Positions 28,995 through 41,139 of a stretch of DNA of 64,000 bases are shown piece after piece. A program made the translations under genes and the position numbers. Origin of the DNA: Epiperipatus broadwayi (Eukaryota > Onychophora > Udeonychophora > Euonychophora > Peripatidae); contig JAQFVV010000273.1 of the NCBI GenBank assembly GCA_028023455.1, positions 932,989 through 996,988 of the forward strand. Reading direction: 5' to 3'. Position 1 is the first letter of the stretch, and the number at the start of each line of letters is the position of its first letter. A model generated the notes under the pieces. It ran no database searches and was not told the DNA's origin. It was given only the letters and a program-made list of their open reading frames with translations.

Positions 28995-29318
28995 AATAAA
29001 TATAACATTACCGGGATTTTTAAATATATATTTCTATAAGGGTTTTTTTTTGGGATTTTTTTTTTTTTAAATGGGTTTTATATATTTTTTATGTTTTTTT
29101 TTGTTTCGTTTTTTGTAATAGGTTTATTTCAAATTTTTAAAAACAAATATAACTTTTGGTTTTAAAACCTTCAGTCTTTTTTCTTTTTAAAACATACCGT
29201 TTTTTTTTTTTTTTTTTTTAACAACGTTCTGTCTTTTTTTTTCTTTTTAAAACATTCGGTCCTTTTTTTTTTTTTTTTAAACATTTTATTCTTTTTTGTT
29301 GTTGATTTACCGGGGGAT
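28992..29318. repeat. T-rich degenerate tandem repeat starting at ATATAACATTACCGGG
   Basis: Immediately after the LINE tail. It contains repeated poly-T blocks separated by TTTTTAAAACAT and AGTC/GGTCC-like words, and ends near GATTTACCGGGGGATC. The entry word ATATAACATTACCGGG also occurs reverse-complemented at about 48724-48740, next to the 47.1-48.8 kb element, so the two are probably one repeat family. Confidence 0.6.
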
Positions 29319-29809
29319 CAAAAATATGATACACTTTTTCTGATTACAAATACACACACTCTCATATGATACACTGTTAACTATTCATTATTAACATCTA
29401 TATAGATTTTCACAAAACGTCGCTGATAATATTCACATGCTAGCGATATTAGGGAAGTGGTGACTTTATCAACATCAAATGTTTGAACAATTTACAGGCC
29501 GTGAGATATATGAGCGGCCTTGTAAACAGAAAATTTATGTGCTTTTGCATAAAAACAGCACCCAAACACATTGCATAAATATGCTTGAGTGTGTAAATAA
29601 ATTACACAATTATATGAATTTTTTTCAATATACTAAAATAAAATACAAACTCTGACTTGCCATGAGTATGTCAATAAATAATGATCAGGTATTATCATTT
29701 TACATTTTTATTCAAATTCATCCTGAATTCATCAGAATCACTTGATTGTGGACCCAGGCTGTGATATTATAACAACCTTTTATTAAGTTACTTACAATTG
29801 CAGATCACT

Positions 29810-32530
29810 TTCAAGTCAAGGAAGATTGCCAGAATTTTAAGAAAAACTCTCAAATTTAATAAGACATTTTGTACTTTGTAAAGCTAAAACAAAAGGTGAA
29901 GAAAAAATTGATTAAATAATTGGGATATGCTGTACTACAAAGGCACAAATATTGGAAGTAATAGTGTAAGATTTATTACAAGTAAAAAGAGAAAGAACAA
30001 CATTGTGGAGATTGATGGTGTATCAGATAGAGTAGCAATATTAGTTATTCTTTTTAATAGCAGATACATGTTTATGCCCCTACAATTTCTCATAGTGATG
30101 AAGGAGTAGATGATTTTTATATGGATGTACCAGACAACATTTTAATATTATTATGATAGACTATAATGCTAGAATTGGTAAATAATTGAAAGATAAAAGT
30201 ATAGTAGGTAATCTTAGTTATAGTACAATAATAAGGGAAAACATAGACTTGTGGAGTTTTCAGCAAAAAGAACATTATATTAAGAATTATTTCTTTGAAA
30301 AAAAAAAGTTAAATTAAACTGGACATAGAAATATAAAGATAAAGTATAAGTGAATTATATTTTGACTAAGGGAAAATGTATATTTCATTATTGTAATTTT
30401 CTTAATAAATTCAATACAGGAAATGATCATCGGTCATTGAGATGTAAGATACATTATATTGTATAACTAGAGATACAAAAATTATTAAGAAGAACAATAT
30501 TCACAATTGATATTTCTAATCTTTAGTAACATTCCAATGAATTTAAATTATACCTTGCAAATTGTTTTTAAATATTAACAGATGTTGAACATGAACCAAA
30601 TTTGAATGCCATCAATAGGAAAATTATGATACATTTTTAAAAATGGAATCAAGGATAGCTGGTCAAAAAAAGGAAGCAATTGACCAGTAAAATTCCTAAT
30701 AGATTAAAATAATTATGAAAAAAATAAGAAATATTAAAATATTTAAAAAATGATGCTTTAAGAAAGATTGAATATCTTGAATTTTGTAAATTGCTATAGA
30801 AAAGAGTTATCATTATATAAGAAAGTTTGTGAACTAGCAAGGAAATCTATAGAACAGAATAAAAGTCTCAAGAGAATAAAACAACATTTTGCTCTTGGTA
30901 GGAAACTTATTTCTGCAATAAGAAAAAAAAAATGGAAGTATTACGAAAAAGAGATGGCATCATGAAATGTGCAATAAAGTTCTATCAAAAATTACATAAT
31001 AATAAAGAACAAGGAAAGTATCTCCTATAACTATTATATCCACTGATTTGTTCAGGATTTTAAATGAAAAAGTGAGACATGGAATTAAATTTATAACGAA
31101 GGGAAAATCTCTAAGTAATGATGTAATTACAAACAATATCTTAAAAAAAGCAGACAAAGAAATGGAAAAAAAATCACAGTTTCATACCAAAAATCTAAAT
31201 GATAACAATGCACCAGATGATTGGAAGAATGCAGTATTAATATTAATATATTAAAAGGTGTTAAAGAAGATATTATCGATTACAGAGCTATCAGTTTTTT
31301 TTATCAGTGTTCTACATTTTTCCCAAGGTAATTATAACTGTCTAACAATCTAGTCTATAGAGAACTTTGAATTTCAACCAGCCAAAAGACCGAACTGGAT
31401 TTAAAAATGGTTTTAGTATAATGGATCATATCCAACTATTGAGAGATATTATAGAAAAGATCAATGAATATAAGTTGTCATTATGCTTTGGATTTGTAGA
31501 TTATAAAAGGGCATTTGATTTTTTAACTATTTCTTCAGGGATTAAAGCATTGGATCATCAAACTATAGACCTATGATATTGTCATATTCTGAAGAATATT
31601 TATAAAATGCAACAGTAACAAATATATTGATACTAGAAAGTTTAACATCGAGAAGGGTATAGGACAGGGTGATTCAATATTTTCAAAATATTTTACAGCA
31701 GTGTTGCAGAAAGTATTTTGTGGATTAAAATGGGAAGCTAAAATATTAAAAGTAAATGGAGATTAGTTAAATCATTTAAATTTTGCAGATTATGTTGTTA
31801 CTTGTATAAATAATGGTTTAGAACTTCAGAAAATATTTCAAGAGTTATTAAATGAAAGAATGACTAAAGGTAAATATTAAAAAGACTAAAAAAATATTCA
31901 ATGGATTTTCTCAAAAGATGAATATAAAGATTGATATTGATGAGTTAGAGCAGCTAACAACTGCAAATATGTTGATCATATTACTACTAAAGACAGACAT
32001 ATAATGAATAAAATTAATCATAGAATTAAACATGCTTGAAACATTCTGGTAGAAATAATTTAATAGAAAAAGAAAATATGTCTATGTGTTTAAAAAAGAT
32101 TTTAATAAATTTGTTTACCAGTTCTTACTTATGAATCTGAGATTTGCAAACTTAACACAAGAGCAATAGATACTTCAGATGACTTAAAGTATGGAAAGAT
32201 GCATGTTAAAAGTAACAAGAAAAGATTGAAAATGAAATACATGGATAAAAGAATAAACAGTTATAATGGACATTGTTGAAAGAATTAAAAGGTTAAAGGG
32301 GAATTGGGCTGGAAAAAACATTTTAGATCTTAATCTGCTTTTTAAAAGATTGTAAAGAACTCAGAAGAAGACAACATGTGACATAGGTGGATGAAATAAA
32401 GAAGTGTGGGTGCGCATGATGTGGTGAAGAAAGGGTAATGATCAGAGAAGATGGACTGAACTTGAAAATGCAATTATCCTGCAGTAGACTGATAAAAGTT
32501 GGAAAGAATGATGCTGATGAAAAATTTTAA
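29810..32530 (+). pseudogene. Heavily decayed RTE-like LINE (endonuclease and reverse transcriptase remains)
   Basis: Endonuclease-like peptide at 29927-30109 (IGSNSVRFITSKK, then VSDRVAILVILFNSRY). Reverse-transcriptase-like pieces at 31048-31254 (ILNEKVRHGIKFITKGK; DDWKNAVLILI) and 31367-31576 (TGFKNGFSIMDHIQLL; LCFGFVDYKRAFD). These align with the younger copy at 35499-37382. The catalytic FADD box is changed (a frame near 31775-31795 reads FADYVV). Many stops and frameshifts separate the pieces. The 3' end lies at about 32480-32530 (CTGCAGTAGACTGATAAA, then a short GATGATGCTGATGAA-like tail). It cannot be functional. Confidence 0.85.
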
Positions 32531-32539
32531 TCAATGATT

Positions 32540-35420
32540 TCTAATAAAAAATGCATACTGGCAAATATGCATTGTTGATGAGAGTAATGTGATGGAAAAA
32601 CTAAAGCAACAACAGTATCATTATAATGCCCAAAACATTTCAAAATAAGTGAATTTGTAATGATAAAAAAATATTTTAATTAAATTGAAAGGAGACTAGA
32701 TAGAAATTGATTAATTTAACCAGTTTGTGCATATTTTTATGATTGACTATTTCAATTTTTTGTTCCACATTATGTAAAACTTTGCTTTTTTCCATCATGC
32801 ATTCATGACTCTTTAAAATTCCAAAGGTATTTCTAATTGTTCTGTGGCATTGTGGGTTCTATCTGGATAGATTTGGCATATTTGCTAAATCAATATTATG
32901 ACCAGCATTTAAAACAATAAAATAAATTTACATAAAACGAATATGTTTTTACGGCAAGCCATTATCTGTGATTAACAATGGATTGATAATAACCAAAAAA
33001 AATTGAATTGTAACAAGGCCTAATAGTAAGTTTTGTATATACCATGTACCTGTTTGACCTTTTTTTTTTTTTTTTAAATCATTAAATTTATAGTATCACT
33101 TTACTTTAATCAATAGAAAATTATTTCTTTTACTTTAATTTTATCCAACAAAATTACATTTTTATTTGAGTAAATATATATATATATATGATTAAATGTC
33201 ACCACAATTTCTTAAATACTTGAAAAGTTTATATATTTGTGTATACGTATATTATTTCTGGAGTTCATATAATGGCAATATTTTCTTTAAACTCGTTTGT
33301 GAGTAGTCTTGGATTAACGTTTCAAAACACGAAAAAGCTGTTTCACATGGTATTAAAATCGTCTGCTAAAATGATCTACTTCACCAACATGTTATTTAAT
33401 AGATTAAAAGTAAAGATTATAAAGCTTTCAAAACCTTATTAAACAAAAAAAGCCATACAAATCTAAATAATACTTAAGATAAAAAGAGATCATATAAATT
33501 GTTTGTAAGTTTGAATGACTAAGTTCTATTAAGAATAACTTTACTTACTTTTTCCAGTCATTTTATAACATGTACATTATATTTATATAAACTTTAATTC
33601 TTCATTAAAAAAAAACAAAAAAAACGTTATATTGCATCAGTAATGTAAATTTATAACATTTACGTATTTAAGTCAAAAAAATATTTAAAATAATACTATT
33701 TAGTTTATTTTCTGAATTTAACAGACATTAGTGCAGAGAAGAAATGCTATTAAGTTATCATCTTACTATATTCATATAAAGATATAAATCTTATGTTATT
33801 TCTTTTAAAAAGTATTAAGTACTGTAATACTTATTATGAAAACGAATAACGTTTAATGGAATAAAATGCTGCAAGTCTTAAATATTTAAATCTTGGGACA
33901 TTTTTTTTAAAAATATACTGTTCATATTAATGTATACTAATTATATTTCACAAGAGTGTATTGTTAATTAATAATAAATTGTTAATAATACATTTCAAAA
34001 AATTGTTAAGCCAGGGTTTAGATGCAGAATATTTTTATTAAAGCAAGACTATAATCAATTTTGGCAAATCTTAGTATAAATAGCAATATAAACTGTAACA
34101 CCAGTTATTGATTAAATGAATATATTTGGCTCTTATATTAATATATATTGTTAAAATTAATTATTGACAATTCTTTTATTTTAGTTTTTTTTTTTTTTCT
34201 GAGACAATTAATATAAGCATAAACATATCTAAACAAATGAAGAGTTACTTCTCATGTTTAAAAAATAGAGAATCATATGCGTTATTGTGTTTATCTCTAT
34301 TATATATGTTCAGTGGTTAAACTAAGCTAGACTTTAAATTTGTTTGTGTTCCTCATAATATCTAGTATTACAAATGTGGCAATCCAGATTATAAACAATC
34401 CTTTCCTTATTAATCTCAAGATTATCTTTAGATTTATCAATAAGTCAATTCAAAAGTAAGAAGAAAAATCCCCCAAACATCAAAAATTGATATTAACCTT
34501 TTTATTCATGTATGGAATTATTTGTCTCTGTAAATTAAATACAGAGGGCATGTCAATCCATAAACACCGTTCTACCATTTTTCTTTTTACAAAGACATTT
34601 GATTTGCTTATCTAGCATAATTTTATACAGCTAATTCTGTCAAATTATTTTTACAATTCCCTACATTATATTTTTTATCACACTCCAATTTGTAAATTTA
34701 AAAATTTTAAAACAACTTTACACATTTCATTTTGTAGTTAAATGTAAATTCTCATAAAGGCTGAAAATAACAGCATCAAACATACTATTTTTACACACTT
34801 TTAAAAGTAATATCATTGTATTATATCATTCTGAATTTAAATCTAAAAATTTAATAGATATATTAATAACTTTATCATTATATGCTCAGTTAATTTCGAA
34901 GATTTTTTTTTTGTACATGAGCATTATTTGAATAAACTTATTGAAAAAACATGATAAAAATATCACTAATGTATATAGCATGTATGATGTTCAATTCTTA
35001 TCTAAAAAAAGTTGAATAATCTCACTTTTAAGTTGTAATATGTCAGACACTATCGACAGCTGATTCATTGAAATTTTGTTTTCTTTTATAAATTGTGTGA
35101 AAATTATAAGTGTGATATTATCAGAAATCCCAGGATTCATTGGTATTTGAATTCCTCTTTAAAATGGTTTATCACAAGTTGAACTTGGCCAAAATTTGAA
35201 TTTTTTATTAATAGATTCGTTTCATTTTTTTTCTGTTCAGTTTGCAAGATTGCATAAAAAAGGCAAAGGCAGCATTTTTTATCCACCAGAATTGTTACTA
35301 AAATAAATTTAAAATGTGCTGATAATTCGCAATTCAAGGCCTTCATTCTGATAAAAACGTAATCAGAATGTCGGGTCATAAGATTTCAAGTTTAATTTTT
35401 TAATTATTTGAATAGTATTT
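32540..35420. other. AT-rich stretch, nothing recognised
   Basis: Poly-T run at 33060-33076 and an AT tract at 33174-33189. No gene or element ends seen. Confidence 0.6.
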
Positions 35421-35422
35421 TT

Positions 35423-35498
35423 TTTAATTATTTGATAAATGGTGAAATTTATTAATGTGGTTGTGTTTGTATCAGTATGTTTGGTTAGTATGTAAATT
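35423..35498 (+). repeat. Left copy of a 76-bp direct repeat flanking the LINE
   Basis: Matches 37383-37458 over 76 bases with two adjacent differences (GG at 35459-35460 against TT at 37419-37420). It abuts the CATCATCATCATC end of the LINE, which marks the LINE 3' terminus. Best read as an unusually long target-site duplication. Confidence 0.92.
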
Positions 35499-35527
35499 CA
35501 TCATCATCATCATCAACCATTATCAAT

Positions 35528-36313
35528 CTATTGCAGGATGAAGGTCTCTCCAAGTTTAATCCATCTTCTCCGCAATTTAGCTTCTCTTTTCCACAACACC
35601 CCTGCACATTTTCTTATTTCATCCATCCATCTCACATGTGGTTTCTTTTTGGGTCTTTTACAATCTCTTGGAATCCAGTTTAAAATTTCAATTGTCCATC
35701 TATTATGATTTCTTCTAGCAATATGTCCAGCCCAACTCCATTTCAATCTTTTAATTTTTTCAATAAGGTCAGTAACACCTGTTTGTTGTCTTACCCATAC
35801 ATTGTGTTTTCGATCTCTTCTTGTTACTCCCAACATACATCTCTCCATACTCCTTTGAGTGGTCTGAAGTCTCTGTATTGCTCTTCTATTAAGTGTCCAA
35901 GTCTCAGATCCATAAGTAAGAACTGGTAAAACACATTTGTTAAAAAACATTCCTTTCAGACACATAGGCATATTTCCTTTTAGTATCAAGTTATTTCTAC
36001 CAAAAGCACTCCAACCAAGTTTAATTCTATGATTAATTTCCTCCATTATGTTTCCATCTGTATTAATAATCTGACCTAGGTATTTGTAACTGTTAACTTC
36101 TTCTAATTCTTCATAATCAATCTTTATTTTCATATTTTGAGCAAATCGATTAAACATTACTTTAGTCTTTTTAACATTTATCTTTAGTCCTACTTTTCTA
36201 CTTTCATCTGCTAACTCCTGCAACATTTCCTGCAGCTCTGAAGCATTATTTGCAAAAACAACTACATCATCTGCAAAATCTAAATGACTTAAATACTCTC
36301 CATTTACTTTCAT
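35528..36313 (-). pseudogene. LINE reverse transcriptase C-terminal part with FADD catalytic box
   Basis: 261 codons open from MKVNGEYLSHL. FADDVVVFAN, the metal-binding Asp pair of the RT palm, lies at residues 13-22. It is followed by LKINVKKTKVM, the Y-L-G thumb segment (YKYLGQIINTDG), the LTYGSETWTL block, and a basic C-terminus (WAGHIARRNHNRW, KRPKKKPHVRWMDEI) typical of RTE-like invertebrate LINEs. It is separated from the upstream part by the frameshift and by one in-frame TGA at 36326-36328. Otherwise well preserved, so fairly young. Confidence 0.92.
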
Positions 36314-36440
36314 TCCTTTAGTTTCTCATTTTAATCCACAAAATACTTCTTGCAGCACTGCTGTAAAAAGTTTTGGTGGTATGGAGTCACTCTGCCTTAC
36401 ACCTTTCTCAATGTTGATTTTTCCAGTATCATTATGTAAT

Positions 36441-37382
36441 CTAATTGTTGCTGTTGCATTTTTTATAAATATTCTTTAAAATATGACAATATCCTGGATC
36501 TATACCTTGATGATCCAATGCTTTAATCACTGAAGAAATGTGTATAGAATCGAATGCCTTTTCATAATCCACAAATCCAAAACATAATGACAACTCATAT
36601 TCATTTGTCCTTTCTATGACTTCTCTCAATACCTGGATATGATTTATTGTACTAAAACCACTTTTAAATCCAGCTTGTTTTCTTGGTTGGTGGAAATCCA
36701 AAGTTCTCTGTAGACGAGTTGTAATTATCTTGGTAAAAATTTTATATAAAACTGATAAAAGGCTGATAGGTCTATAATTTCTAATATCTTCTTTATCACC
36801 TTTTTTAAATATTAATATTATTACTGCATTCTTCCAATCTTCCAATACATCTTTATCATTTAGACATTTGGTATATAACTTTGCTAAAATTGTTTCTATT
36901 TCTTCACCTCCTTCTTTTAATATATCAATTATAATTCCATCATTTTCTGGAGCCTTTCCTTTCTTCATACATTTAATTGCATGTCTCACTTCTTCATTTA
37001 AAATTCTGGACAATTTGGAAGATGTAATAGATATAGGAGGTACTTGATCTTTATTACTATATAATTCTTGATAAAAATCTTCTACCAATTTCATGATGTC
37101 ATCTCTCCTTTTAGTAATAATTCCACCTTTTTTTCTTATTGCAGATATAAATTTCCTACCAATACCAAAATGTTGTTTAACATTCTTGAGACTTTTATTT
37201 TCTTCTACAGCTTTCCTTGCTATTTCACAGTTATACTTTCTTATATCATTTTCAACTCTTTTCCATACCATTTTACAAAATTTGAGATATTCAATTCTTT
37301 TTAATACATCATTTTTGTATATCTTCATATTCCTTCTTTTCTTCATAAATTCTCTAGTCTCAGTAGAAATTTTATTAGTCAA
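36441..37382 (-). pseudogene. LINE reverse transcriptase, N-terminal part
   Basis: 313 codons are open from the truncation point, with no genuine ATG start at the edge (first codon TTG). About 150 residues of linker are followed by RT landmarks: KNAVIILIFKKGDKEDIRNYRPISLL (shown in two parts, KNAVIILIFKKG and RNYRPISLL), KQAGFKSGFSTINHIQVL, and the first catalytic Asp in LCFGFVDYEKAFDS. The frame is then lost near 36468-36474, where a run of six or seven A residues on the coding strand has shifted it and a stop follows at NNSNN-like residues. Downstream coding continues in another frame (see 35528-36313). Confidence 0.9.
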
Positions 37383-37458
37383 TTTAATTATTTGATAAAT
37401 GGTGAAATTTATTAATGTTTTTGTGTTTGTATCAGTATGTTTGGTTAGTATGTAAATT
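37383..37458 (+). repeat. Right copy of the 76-bp direct repeat flanking the LINE
   Basis: Second copy of 35423-35498, beginning exactly where the LINE reading frame stops. Confidence 0.92.
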
Positions 37459-37559
37459 AAATAATATTAAATCATTTATGTTCTTTATCATACAATATAT
37501 AAACTAGTATTCAAATATAACAGAAGTAATTTATGTACTATATAATTTTGCACCTCTGA

Positions 37560-37765
37560 TCCAAGTTTGACACAACCTTATTTTATAGACATAATGATTG
37601 TCAAAAAGTTTAATAATTTATAATGTGTTTATATTTGTATTAGTGTTTTTGTGTTTGCACTTGCATATCTGTATTTATATGCCGGATTCAAACTCAGACT
37701 TTTACACAACCCACTACTCTCAGTGCCATCTCATATTGCTGACCCACCTGATCACACACATGTTG
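37560..37765 (-). mobile_element. tRNA-derived SINE fragment
   Basis: On minus, GGGTCAGCAATATGAGATGG resembles a pol III A box. About 45 bases downstream GAGTTTGAATCCGG resembles a B box. A simple AT/CA-rich tail follows (37560-37680). Decayed, without clear target duplications. Confidence 0.5.
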
Positions 37766-37862
37766 AATAGATAAATAATCACCAATATATGTATTTAATG
37801 CTAAACCAGCAATCATCAGTTGGTCTAGATTACTATCCTCACACATATATACAATCAGTGCT
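37766..37862. repeat. Dispersed repeat shared with 55.7 kb
   Basis: GATAAATAATCACCAATATA and the following CTAAACCAGC words recur in the same orientation at about 55709-55800 (AATAAATAATCTCCCATATA; CTGAACCAGC). It adjoins the SINE at 37560-37765 and may be part of a composite SINE family. Confidence 0.55.
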
Positions 37863-37899
37863 CAGCTTTATGTTACGTTAGCCAATCTTCATACTGTAA

Positions 37900-40800
37900 T
37901 GGACAGGTTTCAAACTATTCCAACTCACAACTCTTCAGCCTTGCATTTCATTAAAAATTTGATGTTGGAATGTTCAAAGCTCTTGTTAGTGCCAAGGTTA
38001 GGTTATAAGAAAGCCTGAGTTAGAATCCTGCATATATTACATATATAAATGCAGGTTTAAGCCTGTATAATGTATCATGTCTGTATTTATATAACAAGTA
38101 ATGATTTACTCATAAAAGTTAAGGTATTTATAGAGCAATGCAATGTAAATTTTAAGGCTGATTATAAGATGTACAGAAAGATTGCAGTTGATAAAGCAAT
38201 TACAAAATTTATTGGGCATAGTACCATCTGAAAATATAAACACTTGAAACCAATAAAGAGATATTTCAAATGGTTTGTGTGATGATATCCACAATGATTA
38301 TGTATATACCACATAGGATTATAATCAGGCATAGAATCAAATTCTGACTTTTGTCTATGCCTTGGTACTCACGTTGTGGAGTCAGTAGTTTTGCCATATC
38401 TTGTATCACATTATTTTCAAATCTATAGTTAACAAATGAGCTATATGCAAAAAATTATATCTCTGTGATACCATAAATATAATAAGATAGCATCACTGGT
38501 GTGCATAAAGATTATAAACATCACTGGTGTACACAAAAATATAAAATGAAGAGATGAAACTCATTTTATCATTGATATAGATAAGAGCATACAATTTCTA
38601 GTTTTATATAGACAAGAAGCCAATTTCTATGATGATGAATGTATATTCACCTTCTGGAAATTATTTGTGTTGTACTTTTATTAGGATGAGTCTTTTTCTC
38701 ATAGACTGCCTTGAGATTTATTAATTTTTGAGTTACAAAATAAAAATGAAGATTTCTTATGCGACTAGTTTTGGATATTTTGAAACTGTGGATTATCTCA
38801 GGTAAGAAGTATTATATATGTTTTGAATGAAGCTTCTGTGAGAAATACAAATATATTATCAATGAAGATGTAAATGAAATTTAATAATGATAAATTAGAA
38901 ATTATGAACAAATAATAAAGTAATAATTATTAAAGATGTTGAAATTTTGTTTTTTTTATTATTATTTTTTAAACGGTAATCACTATTTGTTTTAGCCTTA
39001 TAGTCTTCAGTAATGTTTGTAGTTTCTATCAATGCAAAACATTTTGCCCTAACATGATTAAAACTGAAGTTATTGTAAAAATTAGGTCTCAAGTCAATTT
39101 TTTTTAAAATTCAATATGGCTCTGGGACCATTAAGGAGTTAGGCAACACAAACTACTTACAATACCATGAAATAACATTTTATAGTCATTATAAAGATAT
39201 TTCCATTAAATACAGCAATCTTTTTTTTTTATTTACCCATGTAAAATGTTTAAAATAAATTTGATTTTTTTAAAAAAAATGTTCTATGTTTTAAATAAAT
39301 TTGAATGTTTAGAGATTAAATACTAATATACAGAGTTTAAGGAGACAATAAAGACATTTACTCAAGGCTTTAATAGGTTTATAAATATAAATGATAATAA
39401 TCAATCTTTAAGCTATCAACAATTTAACCTATTGTCAAGACAACCTCTTTTAACAATAAAGTTAGTACTATCTTTATATATGGTCCAATATATTTATATA
39501 GATACTAAAGATTAAAAAGTAATTGATTTTATTTTCTTACTAAGTATATATTTTATGTGCAAATTGAAAGTTATAACTGATTATTTATTAGTCTTCTTTC
39601 AGAATCTACAAATTATAATTCACTTTTTATTGGTCTGCTTTCAGAACAGGTTATATTTGTCAGATTAATTACATTTGTTTAAATTTTTTGCATCATTAAT
39701 CTCACACTCCTTGGTCAAGTTGCAATCTTTAGTGTGCATATAAACATACCAGACCATATAAAGATGGTCCCACCTTTCATGTTAAAGAAGGTTGCCTTGA
39801 CTACAGGTTAACAGAATTTAGTATGTCAACCTGAATTCATCAATAATTTTAGTATTAACAAATCATAAGCTTTCAAACCCCAATTCAATTTCAATGTATT
39901 CTGCAACAATTTTTACTGTCATGATGAGTTTCTTCAAACATGTTCAAAATGTATAATGAATGATTCCTTTATTGAAGATTATACTGTACATTTTGAGATA
40001 CTAGCTATTACAAAATGCTTTGTACTTGTGTTTTCTGAGAACATTCAATATAAATTTGCCTTTAAATATCTCTCATACTTAGTAGAATCTATTTATTCAT
40101 TTGATTGTTTAAGATAAAGAACTTTACCTGACAAAAAAAATTAAAAAAATGTAATATTTTCTTCATTATAAAGCTTATTAAATTTTGAAAAAATTATTTG
40201 TGGGATCATCAATCAATTAGCAAGTGAGCTGTGACAATTATTGATCATCATAATTTGGTTCTTTTGTAATAAATTTTTTATTTGTTTTATATGTTTGGCT
40301 TATCTTGGTAATAGTATATCAAATAATTTGCTTAATAGATAGAAATAATGCATAATTTTTAATTCTGAACACTGGTGATTAATATATATATATATATATA
40401 TTTTTCATTGTGATTGAGAATAAAGTTTAAAACTGTAGGCTTTTGATTGTTTCTGCAATGATGACTACTAATCATCTATAATATTATTAAATGCAATGTG
40501 ATCTTATTTGCACACACTTAAGGTAAAGATTTTCATAGCTTCTAATGTTCATTATTAATGTAAATATACTTAAAATTATTCAGTGAGAAACTTCATCCAC
40601 TCAGAGTCTCTGGTGTACAAAATTCTGTTTCTCCATACAATTGTTGGAAATTCAAAGTGTGTGTTTAGATTAACCACATTTAGAATGCTATTAAGTTAGA
40701 CAATGTAATTGCCATTTTTACATAGAACTTCATTTATGAGATCAGGTAGAGCATGCAATTATGTACTTATATATTGTAACAGTCAAACTCGTTACCTTGA

Positions 40801-41000
40801 TAACAAACAGCAGAATTTAAACCCAGACATGAAACTCGATATTCTAGGAGTTGCCTCCCAGAAATACCAAGTTTGAATACAAAGTCTATACTCCACAGCA
40901 CCATCTATGTGATAATGCATCTGATGCTACTAATAGCATAGTTTCTTGCCAGTGCCAGTGGTCAAGGAAAAGCAAGAGACTCTATATTAAAATACATCAT
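37900..41000. other. AT-rich stretch with minor repeat remains
   Basis: No gene seen. It includes an AT tract at 40382-40401 and, on minus around 40795-40930, B-box-like words (GTCTGGGTTTAAATT) suggesting further SINE debris. Confidence 0.5.
38310..38392 (-). mobile_element. Possible tRNA-derived SINE fragment
   Basis: On minus, AACGTGAGTACCAAGGCATA followed by GTCAGAATTTGATTCTATGC gives A-box- and B-box-like words at roughly tRNA spacing. Weakly conserved. Confidence 0.35.
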
Positions 41001-41007
41001 TAGGTTT

Positions 41008-41139
41008 GCTAACTAATGGCAATGGATGTACTATATATATATATAATAGACTGAAGTAATGGTGCGGATTGCAGCTAACTAATGGCAATGGATGTACTAT
41101 ATATATATATAATAGACTGAAGTAATGGTGCGGATTGCA
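41008..41139. repeat. Perfect two-copy tandem duplication, 66-bp unit, spanning an AT tract
   Basis: The unit starts GCTAACTAATGGCAATGG, includes (AT)n, and ends GGTGCGGATTGCA. Copies start at 41008 and 41074. Confidence 0.93.

Larger units (their letters stand above)
35499..37382 (-). mobile_element. 5'-truncated RTE-like non-LTR retrotransposon, 1.9 kb, minus strand
   Basis: The insertion is bounded by 76-bp direct repeats. Its 3' end is a (TGA/ATG)n tail (35499-35516 on plus reads CATCATCATC), typical of RTE-type LINEs that end in short microsatellites rather than poly-A. The 5' end stops inside the protein sequence, exactly at the direct repeat, so the endonuclease is missing, as expected for incomplete target-primed reverse transcription. 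The same family gives the older copy at 29.8-32.5 kb. It cannot move autonomously. Confidence 0.93.
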
